A DNA stretch of 64,000 nucleotides from an uncultured Lachnospiraceae bacterium (GTDB taxonomy: Bacteria > Bacillota > Clostridia > Lachnospirales > Lachnospiraceae). The first letter of the stretch is position 1, and the number at the start of each line of letters is the position of its first letter. Location of the stretch: positions 99,098 to 163,097 of the forward strand of contig CAJTPM010000007.1 of NCBI GenBank assembly GCA_910578085.1, in the 5' to 3' direction. The position numbers and the translations under genes are program-made. The notes under the pieces were generated by a model, which was not told the origin of the DNA, ran no database searches, and saw nothing but the letters and a program-made list of their open reading frames with translations. Shown here piece by piece: positions 52,972-59,584 of the stretch.

Positions 52972-54189
52972 CTATACCTCCTTTATTTTTTGTTGTGGTG
53001 ACCTATCGAATATAACCAGCTTTTTGTTGACAACCGTAATCGTTTTGTCGAATAGGTCCTCATAAAGCCCGATAAGATTTTTGCGCTGTTGTCTGGACAT
53101 TAACTTATAAAAGCTACCCATCCAACCACGGAACATGTTTTCGACTCCATCATAATCAATCTCATTATTCCGCACTTTAACGGCCAGCTTCTTCAGTTTT
53201 CTCCGCATTGCTGTAACCCTATCGGGATTGATACGTTTTATGATTTTTCCATCTTTGGTAAGCGTGTACCTAATTTGCAGGAATTTGTATGTACTGGAAA
53301 TCTTGACGATTCTGGTTTTCTTCTCATTGATATGAATGCCAAGTTCATTTGCTATGGTGCGAATTCCATCAAGGATATTGAGAAGTACCTGCTTGTCTGG
53401 ATTCATGACGTACCAATCGTCCATGTATCTTCCATAGAACTTCTGGCTCATCACATACTTAACATAATTGTCGATTCGGTAAGGATAATAAATACCGACG
53501 ATTTGAGATAACTGATCTCCAATATTAACAGATTTAGCCATCCATTTTTCGCCGGTGAGTTTTTCCTTTGGAATTTTCCGGTATTCGTTTTTGTTGAACG
53601 TGGATTCCATACAGTTTGCGTATTCTTCATCAGTCATGTAAGAAACGTCAATCTTGAATCCATCAAATATTAGTGTTAAGAGCCAGCCAATGAACTTATC
53701 ATCGTCAAATAATTTCAGCAGTTCCCGCTTTGCAATCTCATGAATAATATTGTCGTAAAATTTTGAGAAGTCTCCAAATAAAATCCATCCTTCGTTACCA
53801 TGTAACTTGTAATACTTCCGAAGATGCACCTCAAAACGAAATCTCTGGCGTGAAATGCCCCGACCTTTAATAGATGCGCAATTATCGTAAATGATATGTT
53901 TCTTCACCTCTGGCAAAATTACTTCATCACAAAGGGCGTGGCGGACAATTCTGTCCTTTATCTGGATACTTGTAATAGGTCTTACACGGCCTCGTTCAGA
54001 CAAAGAGAACTCCTCGGTCGGCCCATTTTGAAGTGTCCGATTGAGAAGCTCTTCTTGTATGGAAAAGATATATCTAAGGAAATTCATGATGAATTTCTGC
54101 GTCGTTTCCTTCCATTTACTGCCTTTTATAGAAGCCCTGTAAGCCTTATACAAGTTGTTGGCGTCAGATACAATCTCCTCATACGTCAT
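52972..54189 (-). CDS. Diversity-generating retroelement reverse transcriptase
   Basis: A 405-residue reverse transcriptase. Visible motifs: GDFSKFYD (139-146) with the first catalytic Asp, GDQLSQ (224-229), which matches the GxxxSQ motif that separates DGR enzymes from other groups, and the active-site YMDD (255-258). Residue GIHINEKKTRIVKISS follows as the palm end. There is no maturase or HNH domain, so a group II intron enzyme is excluded. It copies TR RNA into cDNA with errors at adenines, and the cDNA replaces VR. TR and avd lie just upstream, in the BPP-1-like order target, avd, TR, RT. Confidence 0.93.
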   Translation of the reverse strand: MTYEEIVSDANNLYKAYRASIKGSKWKETTQKFIMNFLRYIFSIQEELLNRTLQNGPTEEFSLSERGRVRPITSIQIKDRIVRHALCDEVILPEVKKHIIYDNCASIKGRGISRQRFRFEVHLRKYYKLHGNEGWILFGDFSKFYDNIIHEIAKRELLKLFDDDKFIGWLLTLIFDGFKIDVSYMTDEEYANCMESTFNKNEYRKIPKEKLTGEKWMAKSVNIGDQLSQIVGIYYPYRIDNYVKYVMSQKFYGRYMDDWYVMNPDKQVLLNILDGIRTIANELGIHINEKKTRIVKISSTYKFLQIRYTLTKDGKIIKRINPDRVTAMRRKLKKLAVKVRNNEIDYDGVENMFRGWMGSFYKLMSRQQRKNLIGLYEDLFDKTITVVNKKLVIFDRSPQQKIKEV

Positions 54190-54191
54190 AA

Positions 54192-54245
54192 TTATTCACC
54201 GTGATAGCAATATTTACCGTAGTAAATTGCGTCCAGCTTTGTCAT
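54192..54245 (-). CDS. Possible 17-residue peptide between TR and the reverse transcriptase
   Basis: MTKLDAIYYGKYCYHGE has an AAAGGA site upstream and stops 2 bases before the reverse transcriptase start. It lies in the segment that in other DGRs belongs to the functional TR RNA. It may be a translation-coupling leader or chance. Confidence 0.3.
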   Translation of the reverse strand: MTKLDAIYYGKYCYHGE

Positions 54246-54299
54246 TTATCCTTTGATGGAACGGACAACACCTCCTTCTCCGTTGGTTAGGCGAAGAAT

Positions 54300-54387
54300 C
54301 CGGACGAACTCCATTAGTGTTAGAAGCGTTGTTGTAGTTCGTATTGCCATTGTTGTTCACATTAGCGAAATTAGCCGCAGAAACGAC
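54300..54387 (-). repeat. DGR template repeat (TR)
   Basis: These 88 bases align without gaps to 55471-55558 (VR). They differ at 15 positions, and every one is an A on the coding (minus) strand of TR; no other base differs. TR has 26 adenines, concentrated in eleven AAC/AAT codons in the VR reading frame. The repeat begins 5 bases after the avd stop codon. The first 14 bases at the VR-stop side (CCGGACGAACTCCA on plus) are identical in both and probably include the site where mutagenic homing starts. Confidence 0.95.
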
Positions 54388-54392
54388 ACGTA

Positions 54393-54887
54393 TTAGGTGT
54401 TGCCCGGTGGTAAATATGATTTGATCTTACGATCCCTCTGACGCCACTTCTTTATCAAACCGATTTCTCGGTCGATAGCTTTTACATATCTGCCGTAGAC
54501 ATTTATATCGACCTCAAAGATTTCCACAATACGCTGTAACTCTTTTATAATCTGTTCACAGTTAATGATTGCCTTATTCTGGTAATCTCTGCGTTCTTCA
54601 TACTCATGCATGGAAGTTGGATAGATAGAATTAGCCGCTCTGATATTGCTTGTAAGTTGAGACGCCAGTTGATCAATTCTATTTTTGAAATTGGTCATCA
54701 GGTACCGATACTTTGAAAAATTCTCGGTTGGCTCTTTCCCGTAAGCATACTGAATCCTGACAAATTGTTCCAAGTCTTTCACTCCAAAGTTTCTCTGCAT
54801 AAAGTCAAGCAGCATGTTGTGAAGTTCAACAGAAAATGTGATTGCCTCAAACTTCGATTCTTTTCGGTCACTGACAAGAACGCTCAT
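54393..54887 (-). CDS. avd: DGR accessory variability determinant (Avd)
   Basis: A 164-residue, almost wholly helical basic protein (ITFSVELHNMLLDFMQRNFG, FKNRIDQLASQLTSNIRAAN, YQNKAIINCEQIIKELQRIV), consistent with the four-helix bundle Avd family that forms a basic pentamer and binds the reverse transcriptase and TR RNA. Known Avd proteins are about 125 residues, so this one has extra C-terminal sequence (KKWRQRDRKIKSYLPPGNT). It starts directly after the xkdX stop codon and ends 5 bases before TR. The call rests on position and helical, basic character rather than on a specific motif. Confidence 0.82.
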   Translation of the reverse strand: MSVLVSDRKESKFEAITFSVELHNMLLDFMQRNFGVKDLEQFVRIQYAYGKEPTENFSKYRYLMTNFKNRIDQLASQLTSNIRAANSIYPTSMHEYEERRDYQNKAIINCEQIIKELQRIVEIFEVDINVYGRYVKAIDREIGLIKKWRQRDRKIKSYLPPGNT

Positions 54888-55025
54888 TTAGTAAGCTTTC
54901 CCCGTAATCTCAGCAAATTCTGCTTCGGTGATCCAGCCTTTTACTACGGCATTACGAACTTTTGTGTCATTCCACAGCTTCAGGCTGTAGTAGCGTTTTA
55001 CAGTATCGTATTTATTGCTATGCAT
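54888..55025 (-). CDS. xkdX: XkdX-family phage protein
   Basis: A 45-residue protein: MHSNKYDTVKRYYSLKLWND, then VRNAVVKGWITEAEFAEITG. The end (V...GWIT.EEF.EITG..Y) is the signature of the XkdX family, small proteins encoded next to tail-fibre genes in Bacillus and clostridial phages; function unknown. AAGGAGA precedes the ATG. Its stop codon abuts the avd start, so it links the DGR to the tail operon. Confidence 0.85.
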   Translation of the reverse strand: MHSNKYDTVKRYYSLKLWNDTKVRNAVVKGWITEAEFAEITGKAY

Positions 55026-55042
55026 AATGGTGATCTCCTTTC

Positions 55043-55351
55043 TTAAAGTTCAACATCGCACATCATAGCGATGTATTCGATATCGGATTTCATTTTTTCC
55101 TGTTCCAACTCTGCGGTTGTCAGGTCACGAAGAACAAACCAGTATCTGTCATCAACAACTGTTACCTGCACCAGTTCCATGTGCTCATGGATTTCCTCTT
55201 TTTCTCCATCGCTAATCGCAACAGGTGAACAGTTCGCTGTAAAAATGTCTGCATCAACAGGAACAGCCGAAATAAAATTATTACCATTCATGGAAAGACC
55301 CGCAAGCTCTGTTCCATCGGCAAGGGTAACTTTATAGATTTTCTCATCCAT
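55043..55351 (-). CDS. Small phage protein, XkdW-like position
   Basis: A 102-residue acidic protein (MDEKIYKVTLADGTELAGLS) with a beta-rich first 70 residues (VQVTVVDDRYWFVLRDL) and a helical end with repeated acidic and Met residues (SDIEYIAMMCDVEL). ATG at 55351 follows GGAAG; an in-frame start six codons earlier has no site. The same kind of protein occurs just before xkdX in many clostridial phages. The function is unknown. Confidence 0.65.
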   Translation of the reverse strand: MDEKIYKVTLADGTELAGLSMNGNNFISAVPVDADIFTANCSPVAISDGEKEEIHEHMELVQVTVVDDRYWFVLRDLTTAELEQEKMKSDIEYIAMMCDVEL

Positions 55352-55427
55352 TTTGATTCTTCCTTTCATTTAATTCTTATTTTTTATAGCGCAAATTTTG
55401 GTCACCTGAATACGGTGTTTACCCCAG

Positions 55428-55445
55428 AGGGGGCACAAGGCCCCT
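55428..55445 (-). repeat. Hairpin just downstream of the DGR target gene
   Basis: On the coding strand AGGGGC pairs with GCCCCCT with one bulged base across the loop CTTGT, 9 bases after the target stop codon and 26 bases from VR. DGRs such as BPP-1 have a hairpin or cruciform just after VR that stimulates homing, so this may be its counterpart. There is no T run for a terminator. Confidence 0.6.
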
Positions 55446-55453
55446 AGATTTAC

Positions 55454-56275
55454 CTAACCAATGGCGATAACCGGACGAACTCCAAAAGTGTAAGAAGCGT
55501 AGTGGCAGGTCGTAAAGCCAATGGCGTTCACATCAGCGAAAAGAGCCGCAGAAACGACGTCCCTCAACCACTGATTCTCTCTTTCCGGATTGATGAACTT
55601 GGGGCATACCATCATTAACGCAAGCTGAGTCTTGCTGATTGTGTATATAGCAGGAACATTTGTGCCATCTGATACTGGCGAGAAATGCAGATGACCGTAC
55701 ATCATGCACTCATTAGGGAGTTCTACTTTAGAGTCATACCAAGCTCCTGCACTCGGTCTACCATTACTAACAGCGTTAGCAAGATATTCCCTATGTGTGA
55801 GCACCGCATTTCCGAAAGCCGCTGTAACAATCGTCTTCGCTTGATTAAGCCCGGAAGTATACATCGCTGATCCGACATACGCTCCAGTTGTTACGTTGGT
55901 AGAATTCATCGCTGCCGTATAAAGACACTTATCAGGCATAACCACCAGATGATGATTTTCAAATGCGGTATCGCCGCAATGCAGCCAATAGTCAAAATCT
56001 ACAATCCGCCAGATTCTTCCCTCAATTTCCCAATAATCCCCAAGCCAGAGATCTTCAAACGTTCCATTTTGAATCGCTGTTTTCTGTTCCGCAGTCAAGA
56101 CACTCCCAAGATTCTTTCCTCTGAAAATCATTCTGTGAAGCTCTGCCGATGTCAGATGAAGCATCTCCATGATAGCGTCACCAACAAAAATCTTTTTTGT
56201 TCCGTTGTCCCCGTCTATCAACAGGACATTGTCCTCAGTCAGTTTCCCAATTCCGGGATACTCTGTAATTTTCAT
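55454..56275 (-). CDS. DGR variable tail protein (target gene, C-type-lectin-like end)
   Basis: A 273-residue protein. The first 60 residues (MKITEYPGIGKLTEDNVLLI and following) resemble tail-attachment modules; residues about 70-235 form a domain with IEGRIWRIVDFDYWLHCGD and HLHFSPVSDG; the last 35 residues end in the VR (240-268) and the typical GVRP motif, as in C-type-lectin-fold targets of DGRs. Eleven VR residues differ from the TR-encoded version: 245, 248, 251, 252, 254, 256, 257, 258, 259, 262 and 264. Position after the baseplate gene suggests a receptor-binding tail protein. The ligand is unknown. Confidence 0.9.
   Translation of the reverse strand: MKITEYPGIGKLTEDNVLLIDGDNGTKKIFVGDAIMEMLHLTSAELHRMIFRGKNLGSVLTAEQKTAIQNGTFEDLWLGDYWEIEGRIWRIVDFDYWLHCGDTAFENHHLVVMPDKCLYTAAMNSTNVTTGAYVGSAMYTSGLNQAKTIVTAAFGNAVLTHREYLANAVSNGRPSAGAWYDSKVELPNECMMYGHLHFSPVSDGTNVPAIYTISKTQLALMMVCPKFINPERENQWLRDVVSAALFADVNAIGFTTCHYASYTFGVRPVIAIG
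55471..55558 (-). repeat. DGR variable repeat (VR) inside the target gene
   Basis: The region encodes residues 240-268, starting exactly at a codon boundary. Compared with TR, the changes at adenines turn ten of eleven Asn codons and one Tyr codon into Leu, Asp, Ala, Ile, Phe, Thr, Cys, His, Tyr, Tyr and Phe. The frame and all other codons are untouched, showing that VR has been rewritten at least once by the retroelement. Confidence 0.95.
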
Positions 56276-56296
56276 ATTCTTAATTTCTCCTTTCTA

Positions 56297-57583
56297 TTAA
56301 ATCCTTGCATAGTGTAGCGATGGTTTACGGCTTGAAGTTACTTTTAATGTCAATCCCTCTCCGATAATCGATACGCCTGATGCTTCATGTATTGCTGTTA
56401 ATTTTCCAGTCGCCGTATGGTAAATATAAAGTCCGCAACATTCTGACTCTGATGAATCCTCTAAAAGAATCTGATAAACCCCATCTGCGGGAAGAACAAT
56501 CGGGACATCTCTCTGATAGCCACCAGTCATGCCAATATCACCTACGATTTCGTAAGCATATCCGTCAAAAAGGACCGAATAGATTCGCCCATTACAAAGA
56601 GAAAGTCCAGGAACTGGGGAGCCTCTATGCAGAAGCGGATAAGCCCCCGTACCACTCACATTAAGTGTTGGATTTTCAGCAATCTTGCCAAAATCAAGAA
56701 CGCCGATAATTGTGTGTCCATCCGCATCGAGAATCGCATTTCCGTTCGAGTCTTCCAATTCTTCTTCATTTCCAATCGGCTCTTCATCCGCAGAAAACTT
56801 TATCCGAATGGTAGCTCCTTCGACCAAAGAAAAACCGATACTGGTTACAGCTTTTTCCGCCGTTCCGGTATCGGTATCACAAATTCCATGAGCCTGTATC
56901 AAGAGCAATAAATTCGCAGCTTCATCTCCGCTAAGAATCATCTGCAAACCGGCAAACCAAGTAGCAAACATGGCTGCATTTTCACCCATCCAGCTTGTAA
57001 AGTCCTCTGACCCGTTTGTGGTAATATTGGAATACCACTGTTTCCATTGAGCCTCCCATTGAGCAACGATGTTGTCAACATTTACCACTTCGAGGATTCC
57101 TGTAATATACGGACAACTACTTGTGCCAACCATGTTTGTAATATCGGCCTGGGTAATCTCCATAGAGCCCGCTTTACGGAAAATATAAGCCAATGGATAC
57201 TGATTCACATCGGTCGTATGTAACAGCGTAGGAAATTGCGGTGAACTTGACGCACTTCCCTTCACAATCTTGATAGTACCTGCCCGAACAGAATCCGAAT
57301 GGTCTATCTCGATAACAACTGCATCATAACGATCCAAAAGAATCTCTGATACATCATCAGTAAGAATGAGAATTGCGTCATTCAAAAGCCATGTACTGTT
57401 GAACCATGCCCGTCCAATCCCAACAGAAATATTATCGCCTTCATCGGCCTGAACAGCAAAAGCTGTACCAATGTTTGCAAAAACACCATCATTTATGATT
57501 CCGTCAAAGATAGCAGACATCTGTTCTGCATTGTACCGTCGATCATGATTGAACGAGTTGAAAAATCCACTTGTAACGCTCAT
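56297..57583 (-). CDS. Phage baseplate or tail-tip structural protein
   Basis: A 428-residue protein without cysteine clusters or signal. The N-terminus (SVTSGFFNSFNHDRRYNAEQMSAIFDGIINDGV) is cited in short: it is the start typical of the large Firmicute baseplate or upper-fibre proteins. A helical region around Trp-rich AQWEAQWKQWYSNITTN near residue 195 could be a trimerisation coil, and the C-terminal 160 residues are beta-rich, ending SRKPSLHYARI. It lies between the Gp37-like tail protein and the variable protein and probably carries the latter. Confidence 0.7.
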   Translation of the reverse strand: MSVTSGFFNSFNHDRRYNAEQMSAIFDGIINDGVFANIGTAFAVQADEGDNISVGIGRAWFNSTWLLNDAILILTDDVSEILLDRYDAVVIEIDHSDSVRAGTIKIVKGSASSSPQFPTLLHTTDVNQYPLAYIFRKAGSMEITQADITNMVGTSSCPYITGILEVVNVDNIVAQWEAQWKQWYSNITTNGSEDFTSWMGENAAMFATWFAGLQMILSGDEAANLLLLIQAHGICDTDTGTAEKAVTSIGFSLVEGATIRIKFSADEEPIGNEEELEDSNGNAILDADGHTIIGVLDFGKIAENPTLNVSGTGAYPLLHRGSPVPGLSLCNGRIYSVLFDGYAYEIVGDIGMTGGYQRDVPIVLPADGVYQILLEDSSESECCGLYIYHTATGKLTAIHEASGVSIIGEGLTLKVTSSRKPSLHYARI

Positions 57584-57589
57584 TTACTT

Positions 57590-58666
57590 TTACTCTCCTC
57601 CTTCCTCGGTTATTGTTTTAAAAGTCGGGTAAACCGAACTCCCTTCCTCATTTTCTGACATGACTATCTCCAAAATCCGAGCTTTTGTTTCATGTCCGTA
57701 TTCGTTAGCAATTTGAACGATATCGCCGTTGAAGAAATCTTCTCCATAGCGGAACATAATGGTTGTCTCCACTTGCCCCTCGAAAGACGTCACATCTGTA
57801 TTTTCAGCCAGTTTTTCACTTCCACGTTGTTTTAACTGAGAAATGTATTCGGCATTCGATAAGGTTACACCATCTCCAACATCAGAGGAAATATCTCTAG
57901 CATCGGTAAACAGCTCCCTTCGATTTAATCCGCTGCCTCCTCCAACAGTTGTATACCGTCTGGCTGCGCCTTCACCTTCACCACCAACAAGCGTAATAGT
58001 CTTCAAAGATGACTTAGACTCCATGTAGTTACTGTTAATGATGTTTTCAAAGTTCGGAGAGAATACCACATATGGATTTTCTGTCTGATCATAAGACCGA
58101 TCTGTTCCTGCATAGAGTTTGAATACAAACTGTTTCTGATCATTCAAAGTAATCTTAAATCCGATGTTTCTCTCGCTGCACAACTTGCTTATCACGTCGT
58201 ATAAATTATCGCCTGTGTATTGAGCATCAATCGTAAGATTGGTAATCGCGGGGTCTGTCGATGCTTCAAAAACGAAGTTGCTGATTTGTCGGCTACTATC
58301 AGAAGGAGAAATAATAGCATCCATAAGAAGGGTTTTTATTCCATTTTGAAGATTACCGGTAATGGTCTTTTGCCCCCAGACAATTCTTCTGTTTAAAATA
58401 GATTCAAGAGACCTACCTGTCACCGTAACGTGATTTCCGTTCTCCGCATCAGATGTAATCTGTATCTTTTCGATAATCATGACATGCTCGGAATCACGGT
58501 TCATCACATAGTAATCCTGTTTGATAAAGCCAAGAACAGTATTGGTCATCATCGTGTATAGTTCAAAGTCTCCATACTCACAATAACGATCTGTCCAGAT
58601 AAATGATTCGTAAGTGTCTATGATGGAGACAGCATTCAGATCTGTGTTTAAAACAGTCAAATCCAT
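57590..58666 (-). CDS. Siphovirus tail protein, ReqiPepy6 Gp37-like
   Basis: A 358-residue protein of the Gp37-like family (tail-tip hub). Typical are SIIDTYESFIWTDRYCEYGD, YVMNRDSEHVMIIEKIQIT and GRSLESILNRRIVWGQKTI. It would form the ring that closes the tail tube and anchors the fibres. It lies 3 bases from its neighbours' frames, a compact late operon. Confidence 0.85.
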   Translation of the reverse strand: MDLTVLNTDLNAVSIIDTYESFIWTDRYCEYGDFELYTMMTNTVLGFIKQDYYVMNRDSEHVMIIEKIQITSDAENGNHVTVTGRSLESILNRRIVWGQKTITGNLQNGIKTLLMDAIISPSDSSRQISNFVFEASTDPAITNLTIDAQYTGDNLYDVISKLCSERNIGFKITLNDQKQFVFKLYAGTDRSYDQTENPYVVFSPNFENIINSNYMESKSSLKTITLVGGEGEGAARRYTTVGGGSGLNRRELFTDARDISSDVGDGVTLSNAEYISQLKQRGSEKLAENTDVTSFEGQVETTIMFRYGEDFFNGDIVQIANEYGHETKARILEIVMSENEEGSSVYPTFKTITEEGGE

Positions 58667-58669
58667 ACA

Positions 58670-59584
58670 CTATACCCCCTCATAAACAATACGATTTTCA
58701 ATCTTAAACTGAAGATTGCTGCCACCGGACTGTGCCGTATAAGCAAAGATATTATCTCCTTTTGCTAACTGAAACCAATCTGCATTTTTCTCAAGGCAGT
58801 TTAAAATATTGGTTGATTTACCACCTCGAATCAGCGTGATTGACTTGTTTCCTTTTACGGTGCAGATTACGATGTCATCGCCCGCTACAATGCCAGAACC
58901 TGTGTAAGCCTCCAACTTGTCTGTGTCAATCCGCATAATTTCACGAGTTCCAGTATTATAAATTGTGATGTTACTCGCTTTGCCGACTGCGTGAATGGTA
59001 ATTGTAACACCAATCTCTGCATCTCCGTTGTAGACCACAACCTTTTCTGTCTGGTTTTGGATTGCACCCATTTCCAGAAGGCACTCTTCGAGAGATTCGT
59101 TACTGAACGGAAACTCAAACATCGGTTCAACACCAAAAAAGATTGTGGTGTTCTTTCCATCTTCACCAGCAGAATAAAAGAAAGGATTCGGACACACAAT
59201 GGAGATATCCGAACCCTCTTCCTTACTGAAAATATCCGGCTCATTTGTTTCTACATACCCGTCAATTTCAGCCAGACGATTATCGGTTTCAACAAGCAAG
59301 GTCAGCTTCTTTTTAATAGGAAAATACTTGTAAGAAAGCTGTCTCATATCCTCGATAGTTTCTTTGAACATGAATTTCAAAGAAATCACAATATTTCGGC
59401 TCGGAAGCCTGGAAGAGTTAAACAATCCACCGTTATTGGTAGCAACTTCGGTCATGTTGATGTTTGCTTTTCCGGCTCCCAAACCGGTCACAGAAGTAAC
59501 GATAAAGCCAGATTCCTCCGGCCTCGCTAATTCAAGTTTTATGCTATCGCCAAGATAGTTTGTCACAGTGATTGACTTAATCAT
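58670..59584 (-). CDS. Distal tail protein (Dit, siphovirus tail component)
   Basis: A 304-residue Sipho_tail-family protein: the N-terminal domain has SLKFMFKETIEDMRQLSYKY and the turn KLTLLVETDNRLAEIDGYVE, then NPFFYSAG marks the end of the belt domain; a galectin-like C-terminal domain follows. Dit makes the hexameric ring between tail tube and baseplate. Its start overlaps the tape-measure stop by 4 bases. Confidence 0.85.
   Translation of the reverse strand: MIKSITVTNYLGDSIKLELARPEESGFIVTSVTGLGAGKANINMTEVATNNGGLFNSSRLPSRNIVISLKFMFKETIEDMRQLSYKYFPIKKKLTLLVETDNRLAEIDGYVETNEPDIFSKEEGSDISIVCPNPFFYSAGEDGKNTTIFFGVEPMFEFPFSNESLEECLLEMGAIQNQTEKVVVYNGDAEIGVTITIHAVGKASNITIYNTGTREIMRIDTDKLEAYTGSGIVAGDDIVICTVKGNKSITLIRGGKSTNILNCLEKNADWFQLAKGDNIFAYTAQSGGSNLQFKIENRIVYEGV

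Noticed and set aside
52972..54189. Reverse transcriptase as part of a group II intron or retron
   Set aside because: No maturase or endonuclease domain, no intron ends, no msr/msd-like region, whereas TR, VR and Avd are present and the GxxxSQ motif fits DGRs.
54300..55558. TR/VR as a plain gene-end duplication
   Set aside because: Ordinary drift would put changes at all bases; all 15 changes are at template adenines.
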